From: Mesostigma viride
Lineage: Eukaryota > Streptophyta > Mesostigmatophyceae > Mesostigmatales > Mesostigmataceae
Reading direction: 5' to 3'
Length of the DNA: 64,000 nucleotides
Assembly (NCBI GenBank): GCA_009746045.1
Contig: RPFO01000578.1
Coordinates: 167,501 to 231,500 of the forward strand
Below the pieces are notes generated by a model, which was not told the origin of the DNA, searched no databases, and saw nothing but the letters and a program-made list of their open reading frames with translations. The number at the start of each line of letters is the position of its first letter. Position 1 is the first letter of the stretch. Shown here in pieces: positions 34,172 through 44,100 of the stretch. Position numbers and translations under genes: made by a program.

Positions 34172-34186
34172 CCTGTAAAACGTCTA

Positions 34187-35122
34187 CTAGCTTAGCCGCC
34201 AGTGTGTCCGTGAGTGTCCACGCCTCGGCGCCATACGTAAGCACCGTGAGGACGAGGACTTGTACAGCATGACTCGGATGGCCGTCTGCCACTCAGCAGG
34301 CGGAGGCTCATCAGAGAGCAGGACACGGTTGCAGAACGCCAGCAGAAGATCCCTCACTGCCGGGTCAGGGGTCTTCAGCAGCTCAGCAGAAAGGTGGTCG
34401 GCACCGACCGCCGCGTCGTATTGTAGGCGAGCAAGGGCGCCGTCCAATTCCTTCAAAGTGAAGGGGTGGACGACGCCGTGGGTGGCAAGGCAGCCCTCCT
34501 GCAAGGCGGGGACTTGGTAGTCCGCGGCCGAGGAGGGGGGCGCCGGCGGCGGGGGGGGTCCGGCAACACCGAGACGGGCGGCCGTCTCGGGGTGAAGCGG
34601 CGGGGGGGGGGCGCGAGCCCCACCTGTCAAGGAAACAATGTGGGCCAACCAGCGGTCAAGGCTGACCGGCGCCGTGCCGTCCCCCGTGTGCTCCACCGGG
34701 GTGCGCTGCCGCCGGCTGCCGAGCCGGTCGAGGTGGTACCACACCTCCTTGCCTTGGTTGCGAGGTTGGCAGGCCTTGGCATCTGCGATACACTGGGCCG
34801 CCTCTGCGTCCTGAGCGTGTGCGTAGGCCTCCACAAGGGCGGCCTTGAGCACCGGTTTCTGCAGCGGGTCCCAGTTACGCTTGAGGCAGTGCCGGGCGGC
34901 CAAGACCTTGGGGTCCTGGCGGTAGAGCAGGCCGGGGTGGCGGCGGGGCATAATGACCGGCAGGTGCCGGGCCTCCAGCAACGGGTCGCGGGTCGCAAAG
35001 CCCGCAAAAATGGCGGCGTTGGGAGCACCCTGGGCCAGCGCGTCGACGTCCGCCTGGGCGTCCAGGGCCGCCAGCGGGTACTCCTGTCGGCACCGGTTCC
35101 GCTCGCGCTCGGCGTCTGTCAA
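34187..35122 (-). pseudogene. LINE ORF2 linker and start of reverse transcriptase
   Basis: 311 codons. Basic linker (RERNRCRQEYPLAALDAQ, KGKEVW-like NQGKEVWYHLDRLGSRR), then the RT N-terminal elements LKELDGALARLQYDAAVGAD and HLSAELLKTPDPAVRDLLLA, ending after EWQTAIRVMLYKS, the 'W....I.PI.K' landmark. The YxDD-containing palm is absent. Truncated copy. Confidence 0.7.
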
Positions 35123-35126
35123 GTCC

Positions 35127-35654
35127 TCAGGACCGGGCGTGGAGAAGACCAGTCGGGGCGGGCCACTGGGGCGCGGCGCTCGGGGACATGCCGGAGCCGA
35201 ATGGTCGCGCGCACCAACCGGTGGTCAGAGCACACCGCGCGGGCGTGTTGAACACTCGGGTATCCAGAACCGAAGTGTACCTGGGCTGCCGTACCACCAC
35301 GTAGTCCAGACAGGCCTGACGGTCATTAGGGCCCTGAAAAGTGACCAAGTCCTCTGAGGGACGTTCGAAGTGGCAGTTGACAGCAACCATCCCGCTGTCT
35401 CGCAAAAAGGCAGAAAACAGGGGGGTGTTGTCGTTAGCAGCCGTGCCGGCAGGCGCAAAGCGACTGCCAGCAGTGCCCACGGGGAGCGTGGCGTTGGCGT
35501 CGAGCAGCATAGCCAAGAAGTGGCGGGCCGGGGTGGCCCCCTCAAGGTTATGCAAGTCCTCGAAGAACTTCTGGCGTTCCAACTCAGGTAGACCACTATG
35601 GGGTGCGTAACCCACCCCAACCGTGAGGTGGTGCTTAGACCGCCCCTCAACCAT
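35127..35654 (-). pseudogene. LINE endonuclease (EEP type), C-terminal part
   Basis: Minus-strand frame with ATPARHFLAMLLDANATLPV, then ASEDLVTFQ-like strands (SEDLVTFQGPND) and RQACLDYVVVRQ. DxNA and the LDYVVV strand are landmarks of apurinic-type LINE endonucleases that nick target DNA. The N-terminal third with the catalytic Glu is not seen in this frame. Confidence 0.65.
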
Positions 35655-35739
35655 GAACCCTATAACCTAGCTACAGCGGCTACCCTTCCATCTCACTGTA
35701 AAGGAACTATTGTGGTTCAGAGAACCACGAAATCCCGGG

Positions 35740-36290
35740 GGAGCCCAGGGGGGCTTTCACAGTTTGTTTTTTTTTCCCGCCCCGCCAGTACACTTGGAGC
35801 TTCTCGGGGCTGGTCTTGTGGCGGATGTAGTCCGGCCACTGGTCGCGGCTTCGCTGCTGCTGGGCTGGTGTCAGGTCGTCGTCAAGCGACCAGGGGGGTG
35901 GCCTCCAGCTTCTTGCTGCGAGAGAGGAACCAAACTAGGGCTGTGATGTTGCTGAAGGTGAGCACCACTGGCGGGGGGCAGCCTTGTCCCGTGGATGGGG
36001 CAGGCGGTAGGCGCCCTGCAGCGCCGTTCCTTGCAGCACCATGCGTGCCAAGAGCTGGTTTCTGAGCTCGTCGAGAAGAGAGTCTGGGGTGTCTCCTGGC
36101 TGCATGTCAAAGCGCCTGAGGATGACCCGGCAGCGGCGGCGGTCGCGGTCAGCGGCCTCGCAGTGCTTGTCTTCCAGCTCCAGGAGCTTGGTGGCAATGG
36201 CGGTGGTGGTAGAGGTTGCCTGGCTCTTGAGCAGGTCAGCCCAGGAGGCGTGAGTCGAGGGGTCATCGCTGCAGTCAGCTGCGCACACAA
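35740..36290 (-). pseudogene. LINE ORF1-like protein, frameshifted
   Basis: A coiled-coil-like N-terminal part (TTTAIATKLLELEDKHCEAA) is followed by a domain with RCRVILRRFDMQPGDTPD and YRLPHPRDKAAP, and after a frameshift at about 35935 by a C-terminal block that reads DLTPAQQQ...QWPDYIRHK...VYWRGG. The same blocks occur in the fragment at 4.1-4.5 kb, which defines the family. The layout (coiled coil, RNA-binding-like domain, basic C-terminus) resembles L1-type ORF1 proteins that bind the element's RNA. Confidence 0.55.
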
Positions 36291-36353
36291 TGCTTCACAT
36301 GTCCAACTCCATTCATACTCCATCAGGCTTACGCCGGTTGTCTCTTGATGCAT

Positions 36354-36857
36354 GTACGGTCACAGCTTCAAATGCACTGCAGGGAGGGAACCTGGTGTCA
36401 TTATTGCCTGAATCCGCCTAACATAGTCCAAAACCCAGTGTGGCAATGTGCTCACTTTGGGGGGGATAACATTATGCTTGCTTTCGTAGCGCCGGGGCGA
36501 GTCACCCGGGCATAGCCACCCTAGCTGTCCTTCTCTACTGAGAATCGCTGCCCCATGATGGTTTGATTTCTAGATCTTTTTATGCGGGCATGTTCACATT
36601 ACAAATTTTCAAAAAGGTCAGGTAGCTGTACAAGTTCAATATATGCCTTCAGTAAAGATAACAGAAGACATGCACATCCCAAAAAAGTCTCAAAAGAGCA
36701 TGGATACCAGAACAAGACGACTGCAGTCCGCTGTTGTGTCGGAACATGAACAGTCCATGTCTCGCAGCAATGTAATGCAGCCTCTGGTAAGCAACCATGA
36801 GCACCATACACAGGAATGGTCGTGTTACCAGAGGGCGATCCAATAAGAAAAGGAAAA
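36354..36857. other. Region between the kinase-like gene stop and the LINE
   Basis: About 500 bases holding the presumed 3' UTR of the kinase-like gene (to about 36590) and a short spacer before the 5' remnant of the LINE. No supported ORF. Confidence 0.4.
36599..36603 (-). promoter_or_regulatory. Possible TGTAA polyadenylation signal of the kinase-like gene
   Basis: On the minus strand TGTAA occurs about 255 bases after the stop codon at 36858. TGTAA is the common chlorophyte poly(A) signal. A five-base match alone is weak evidence; the link depends on the organism being a green alga. Confidence 0.25.
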
Positions 36858-37752
36858 CTAGTTCGGGTGCGGCGGGCAGACTGCGGCTAGTCCACCCATT
36901 TCTGCTCCCATTGCCTTGCCCAGGGCTACCTGGAGCAAGCAGAGCTTGACTGGCTTCACAAGGGTGAACACCCCATTACCAACCCCTTCTGTTTCCTGCT
37001 TCACGCGGCCTGGTATTCGACCCGGAAGACGTGGCACGAGCAGCACTGGGCACAGGCCCGCCCCACCCACGTCCTCCGCTCCAGCAACCCTCAAAGGCCT
37101 GGGCCTCCAAGCTTCCCCGCTCCTGCTGGCGCCGCAAGCCCCGCCGCTGGCGCTGCTGGGTTGGGCTAGCGGCCATCCGTCCGGCATCGTCGCCTTTGTG
37201 CCACCACTGCAGCCGACATCACCACCGGTCTCTCTGGCACTGGCGCTGCCGGTAGGAGCCATTGCCCGGCATTCTGATAGCCGGTGCACGCACTCAAGCC
37301 CCGTCATGTCCTCAAGCTCCGCATCAACAACCACCGTGGTGAAGGCACTGCGACTTGTCGGAGAGCGGCGCCCGGCATGAACCATGGCAAGCGCATCCGC
37401 CCCCGTGCCGGTCGCCATAACGAGCATGCCCCAGGACTTGAGCAGCGCAACAAGAAACTCTCGGAGGGCCACGTTGGGCTGGATGACAAGGACCGCCGTG
37501 CCCTGTAGCACCCTGGGCACCAGCAGGGGGTCCCAGCACCAGGCTGCCCGTGAGAGGGGCTCGTGACAGGCCAGTGCCCATGTGTCAGTGGAGGGTCCTG
37601 AGGAGAGCGGTGACCAGGGCTGTGTGACGCTGTCACCGGGCATTTCGCGCGCATTTATGGTAGAGACCTTGAGGATGAAGCTGAACACGGAGCCCTGCTC
37701 CTGAAGGGAGGTGGTGACTTTGAGGCCGCCCCCATATGCACGGCAACCATGA
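36858..37752 (-). CDS. Kinase-like gene exon 13: end of HATPase_c and receiver (REC) domain, stop codon
   Basis: One leading base and 298 codons including TAG at 36858-36860. It starts with HGCRAYGGGLKVTTSL and GSVFSFILKV, the last strands of the HATPase fold ('MGGRIWVES..G.GSTF.F.L'). The REC domain runs from about TAVLVIQPNVALREFL to the end. The usual acidic pair (DDN) is QPN. The phospho-acceptor Asp is present in VVVDAELEDMTGLE (about residue 1953 of the window product), and the conserved Lys is present in TLVKPVK. About 120 residues separate Asp and Lys, roughly twice the norm, because of a Gly/Ala/Pro-rich insert. Confidence 0.87.
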
Positions 37753-38115
37753 CTGCTTGGCCCATAGTTTGTATTATTGTTTGTTTGTTTGTTTGTTTGT
37801 TTGTTTGTTTGTTTGTTTGTTTGTTTGTTTGTTTGTTTGTTTGTTTGTTTGTTTGTTTGTTTGTTTGTTTGTTTGTTTGTTTGTTTGTTTGTTTGTTTGT
37901 TTGTTTGTTTGTTTGTTTGTTTGTTTGTTTGTTTGTTTGTTTGTTTGTTTGTTTGTTTGTTTGTTTGTGAGTGAGCGAGCGAGCGAGTGAGTGAGCGAGT
38001 GAGTGAGTGAGTGAGTGAGCGAGCGAGTGCGTGCGTGCATGAAGGTGTGAGTGAGTGAGTGAGTGCGTTAGCGAGCGAGCGAGCGAGCGAGAGCGAGAGC
38101 GAGAGCGAGAGCGAG

Positions 38116-38196
<81 letters not shown>

Positions 38197-41100
38197 GCGA
38201 GTGAGTGAGCGAGCGAGTGACATAGGCAAGTTGGGTCACAACAGCATCAACAATGTAGCGTAGTGTCATTAGAATACAATAAGAGGAGAGTGCTTGTGTC
38301 GGCGCAAATACCTCAAGATAAAAGAATATGGCCATGGCATCAAGGCAAGAGGACAAGAATGCAAACATCCTGAAGCGCATGCCAGAAATTATAATGTAGC
38401 AATGCCATAGATTCTTCTCAGAACCTACACCTGGGAAGACATAGGTTTCACCACAGTGCAGCAGGCTCACGGTGCACGTCATCCCTCATAGGCAACAGCT
38501 GGCATGACCCGCGGTGGGGTCACCCTATGTCGTACGCTAAAGCTACGTAGTATCAGCAGCTCTTGCCATGCATTCCAAGGTTACCCAAGAATAAGTTGGA
38601 TCCCCATTAGTTAGTGCAGAGCTGGGGGCGCTGAGCCTCTGGCGGACCAATTGTGTACAACCTCCAACAAAACGCCTTCCACTATAGGGCAAACATGGGT
38701 GACTCTACGAGGTGAAAAGGCAGTGTCCCATTTTTGCACGCACTGTACATACAGTAGCAAGGCCATAATTATGCTTGCTCAGTGCACAGCTTTCGTTCCA
38801 GCGCTTGTGCTTCTAGATGCACGTTAGCATGTTCTTGTTCTTTTCTCGTAGGCTGCAGATACCATATTTATAACCCCCCCAAACCACAGCATTTTAGATA
38901 CCACATTTTTATATTATTTCTCCCTGAGGGCTAGGCCATGCATAAGAGATAGGCTTAGTGTCCACCACATCAAGATGGAAGCCCTCCCAGTCATATTTGG
39001 ACCATACCAACTGCTGAGCTAAGGCCAGAACAGATGACCGTTGAGTGCCGAGAGGCAGATATGTTTCCAAACAATATCAAGATTTAGGGAAAAAAGTAAA
39101 TTAATAAAAAAATATCTCCACAAAAGTACATCTCTCCTTCCCTCTTCCCTTCCCACTCCGTCACCCAACATCCCAGCTTTACCCATTCTCTCCTCCCTCC
39201 TTTCTCCTCTCTCCTCCCTTCTCCCCCTTTCCCCATCCCTCTTTCTCCCTTCCCCCTTTCTCTTACCCCCTGTCCCCCTCTCCCTCTTTGCCCCACAGAA
39301 GCATCGCGCATACCAGAGCCCATCCGTGAGCAGTCCCGCAAAGCGGTTCCCTTGGATACCGCCGGTGGCGCCCTGCCCTGCGTCCCGCATGCTCGTGTCG
39401 GAGATGGACACGTGCAGGCGGAGCGCAGGCATACACCCTGGCTGCGGTTGCTGCTGCCCGAAGTCATCTGCTACCCCTCCACCTTCCTCTTCGACCACTG
39501 CAGGTTTGGCCTTGACACTGGCCATCACATGGCCCTGCGCCGTGTACTCCACCGCGTTGCAGAACAGCAACCCCTGCACGTGCAAGCATGCATGCCGTGA
39601 CGCCACGTCAGGTGGGTGTTGCAAGAGGACAACACAAGAGCCTCAGAGCCAGAGTACACTGCGTGGCGTGGCTCAGAACTCAAACCGTTGATCCCAGCAA
39701 CACAAGCTTCGACAAATCTGAATGCAGGGAAAATGTACAGAATCAGGACGCGGACATGGAAACAGTGCGGCTGCTTTCATGCGGAACTGCCCACAACCAG
39801 CAATGGCTATTGCTACCAATACCCAATCGCATGGCGAGATTGTACCACAGGTACGATCAGAGAGCTGTTGCAGACGGCAGGCAAGCAAAGGCAAGTCATA
39901 ATTCAGGTGCGATCAAAGGCTGTACTGGCACGCGCAACCTGTTGTGCCCTTTCTCCTTTCCGCCCTACCAGCAGGTGCCGCAGGTGCCTCCGGTGCCCAC
40001 GCACAAAGAGGGGGACGCTCTTGAAATCCATCTTTAGAATCAGCTCCAGGCCCGCACGCGCTGCGTCCACTGCCACCATGTCCGCGGCCTCTTCCAGGCA
40101 CTGGTACACGCTGAACACCTCCTCTACATCATCCACAGAGGGAGGCGCGACCCCACTGCTGCCTCTTGGCCTGAGCCCCACCCCTGCGTCAGCTGCTCCT
40201 GGTGCTCCTGCCACTGTCGAGGAGTCAGCCATGGTTCTCCCATCCGCCACGCCAGCGACACTCGTGAGACCTGTGGCAGACTGGATGCTGGGGCGGGCCC
40301 CAGCGGCACCAGGGCTTGGCACGCAGCTCCCTTGGGGGATCTCCCCACGGCCGGCGCGCGCGTCCGACAGCAGCACACCTGTGCTGGCGTCGTTGTCACT
40401 GCGGTTGCCAGCGTCGCTGACCAGACGTGCACGCGCATCTGCCAACTCACACACACGAATTATTGGCACGTGGGCATCACCATCCGTGAGCAGGGAACAG
40501 GATGGGATCCATAGTTATTGTGTGCATAGAGCAAGAAAAGAGGAAGCCAGCATGGCAAAGAGCCCTAAGGAACACTGAGCCTTGACTCCCAGGAAAACCC
40601 GCAGGAGAGAGAAAACGAGCATCCCAGCAAAAATGAGCCGTATGCCACAAACTAGCAGCCAATATGGAACCAGACAGGTGCCCCAAAGCCTCCTCTCCCT
40701 CTCTCGCTTGAAACCACAAAAACTTGTCGGTACCAACCCTGCCTGGCTGTGTCACAGCGGGCAAAGTTTGTGGGAGACTCAGGAGATATTGAAATATGAA
40801 ATACATGTACAGGCATTCTCCGCAGCTGTGAAGCAGATAAGCTTTTTTTAAAAAAAGTTGATGCCAAGACCAAACATTACTCATTTTAAACTTAAAAAGC
40901 CACCTATTGTCTGGCTGTCTTGTCTGCTCTTATTCTGCTGTCCAAAATTGTCTGGCTGTCTTGTCTGCTCTTATTCTGCTTTCCAAAAATGAAGTGCTTC
41001 TAACTGTGTTTCCAGCGTGTTTCTACTGCTTTTTTGGTCCCATTCCCCTCACCGCGCTCCACCAGGTCCAGCATGGCTGCGTTGGATGTGACCGCGGCGA

Positions 41101-44100
41101 GCAGAAGATCAGCACCCCTTGATACGGCCGCATCGTTGTTGCGGGCGCAGGTGGACAAGGATGTTGCACCCACAAGAGGGGGGCGCCCTGCTGCTGCTGA
41201 CGTGCTGCCAGGTGACCAGCCTTCGGGTTCAGGAGCCACTGTCGTGGTCGCGGGCGTTGCGGCTCCACCCCATGCGAGCCGCTCCTCCAGCACGGTGACC
41301 AAAGAGCTGCGGGTGGTGCGCAAGGTACTGTGAACAGCAGACAAACCAAACAGATCCCAGTACATTGAACATAAGCAGGAATGGATTTGAGGCAACAGAG
41401 GATGAAGCCTGAGTAAATTATAGAATAAAAGCAGATGGTTAGGCAAACGAAGGACGGAGGGAGAGGGAAAAAGGCTTTTGAACAATTTAAAGGTTGGGAA
41501 ACGTGAGAGCGCCCGGGTATGCCTCACCCACAGACCCTGCGCGCACCTTTGATTCAGGCTCTTTCTGGGGTGACCCGAATTCCTTCCCGTTGTGGATGCA
41601 TGATGAGCAAGACACACTTGGCTGCATAGTGGAAGGATATCCGCCCACCCATTTATCCGTCCCCCCTCCATAGGGATGTAAAAGGGTGATAATAAAGAAA
41701 AGCCTTCCCACGCTCGCAGCCAAACACTGGCTTTACCTTGACCTTGCATCTGGCAGAAACAGGGTTGAATCTGCTGAGCTGCCATGTAACCTGAAGGCAG
41801 CTCGAGTCCATGTACCCAAATTCCTTGCAAGAATGCAGTCAGCAAAATGGGAGACTGATGACAACTACGTTGTGTTCAAAACCATTCATACATGGCCATA
41901 GTGGAAGCATGCACCTGCTTGTTTCCCCTGCTTGTTTCCCCTGCTTGCTTCCCCTGCTTGCTTCCCCTGCTTGATTCCCCTGCTTGATTCCCCTGTGTGC
42001 TCTCTACGTGGGCACCACACGACACAGCAAAACCTGCGAACACCATAGGCACCCAGACGCGATCCAACCAGAGGCACTGTGGAGCACATGTATCTATGAC
42101 ACAGGCCGTGACATTACAGGCACTTGCCTTAGAAAGGCATCACGGCATAAATCACAAAACATGATGAAACTTAAACACTGCATAGCTCACGTCATGACCC
42201 CCTGCATCAGCACAGCCGACAGCAGAGCCTTCTCCTGCTGGGCCTCCCTGGCCCGTGCTTGCCAATGCGCCAGCTGGCATGCTCGGTCGTGCGCCTCGTC
42301 CTTCAAGCGCAGGTAGACCAGCCGGTTGTCAAATAAGGAGGCCAGCAGGGTCGCCAAAAAGGACACCTCCTGCACACGAGGGCAGGGCAGAAGGGGGGAC
42401 GACGCCAGCAATTGGTCGGGGGGGGGTTGCATTAGGCATGTCGTGCTGCCAAGTAAATATAGAAATAGTTTACCTATTCTTCGATCAAGTAGGACAAAAT
42501 AGACTGTGATTAACTCCTTAAGTTTCAACAGTAGATTGACTAGACATTAAATCTCTGTCTCTCAGCACACACACAAGACAAGTTTGTAATGCCATGGCTG
42601 TGCACAAGGGATCACTTAAAAGGTGTTCCCCGTATCCTTGGCATTGCTTTCCCGCATACTCCCCCCCCTCCCCACCTGCTACCATATTAGACAACACCCA
42701 GCACAGTGTCCGTATACTACTAACGGAGAAAGTCGTGTGCCTACGCCGCCAATCTGGTACAATATGGCGCTTTTGCGGTTTTGCAAACTGCATCCACATT
42801 GGCCATCCAGACAGGGACAAAATCGACAACTAGGGCCCAGCGGCTAGAGAACCAAAGCAATATATGCTGCATACCAGGTTACATTGGCAGCTCACTTAGG
42901 TGGGCCGCCGCCCAATCACGATAGGTCGGCCAAACTAAGCTTGGCTGGCCGGCCCGCCTACCTATTTATGGCCCACTATGGTGAGTTTGAAGAAATGGAC
43001 TGGCCCATATATCTGACTCTCATGGCCCACCTACATGATTAGTGGCCCACCAGCGGCCCACCTAAGCGAGCTGCCACTCTAAAGCCCAGGCAACCATTGG
43101 GAAGCCAGGGAATGCAACCCAAAAGATGCATTCACGCAGGTATACAATGTGGTACAGTGGTGGGGCATCCATTATCCGTCACCGGCAAAGCAGGCCCCAC
43201 GGTGTGATGGCATGAGCACATGGGGCTGGCGATTCCCCAGCAACCCTCCAACGTGCTGCGATCTAGGTGAAGCTATTGCTATAGTGAGCAGCCTGGTCAA
43301 AGACTATTTCCATAGCTTTAGACCAGAAAGCCTCTCACAGTATCAAAACCACGTCTTCCTTCTCGTCCCAACAGAGCACATGGCGCCCTGTGCTCGTGCC
43401 ACGACAGCGTGAACAGTCAAGGCATGACTAGTGAAGCTTGTGTACAATGCCCTCCCCCCCAGGGAAAAGAACATCCCTCTACACCCCAGCATAGGGATGC
43501 CAAGCACACGGACTGTGAGTGCAGCATCCATCGCTGTCGCATCACTCACGTCATGCGAGTCCTCGGACCGCACGTCCTCGAACTCCACGTAAAGAGCCCC
43601 CATCGGGTGTGTTTCGTGGGGCAGCCGCAGCGCCACGCAGGTCCAGGCAGCGCCCCGGAGGCAACCATGCGAGGGTGTGCTGGTGCCCGCCTGGCCGTGG
43701 TCGGACAGCCGCTCTGCCATGTCCTGGGTGTCCACAGACGACCCCCAAAGGAGCATGCTCTGAAGGAGCGCAAGCTGCATTGTACAACAGGGTCAAGAGA
43801 AACCGGTGTAATGCACAGGAAGCAGGGCGCATACAGACTTCAATCCAATCCAAAGGGCAAGAGAAGGAGAAAGCATCCGATACAAGTGACGATATCAGCC
43901 AAGGAAAAAGGTACAATACCACCTCCGATGAATTAAAATATCTATTAAGTGCTGCATTAAGAAATCTCGTTTTTGCACACACTATAAGGGTTGATGCCAT
44001 GGTCACATTTATAGGAATAATTGAAAGCCCTTCCAAGGCAGCATGCCTAGACATATAAATTAAAGACCTACGAAAGAAAATCTGAGTTTGGCTACCTAAG

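Larger units (their letters stand above)
33590..36353 (-). mobile_element. LINE-type non-LTR retrotransposon, internally deleted
   Basis: Order on the minus strand: ORF1 remnant, endonuclease, start of reverse transcriptase, a gap, the ORF2 C-terminal region, 3' UTR, and an AATTAAAATTAAAG-type tail at about 33590. The catalytic core of the RT is missing between about 34187 and 34171, where the frame and sequence jump. Related fragments occur at 2340-2790, 3595-4530 and 33188-33475. Not capable of autonomous movement. Confidence 0.75.

Noticed and set aside
37655-38482. Lys/Gln/Thr-rich 275-codon ORF
   Set aside because: Reads through (TTTG)n and (GA)n; intron sequence.
41034-41333. Plus-strand 99-codon ORF over exon 10
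   Set aside because: Antisense shadow of the exon; the minus frame carries the family motif.
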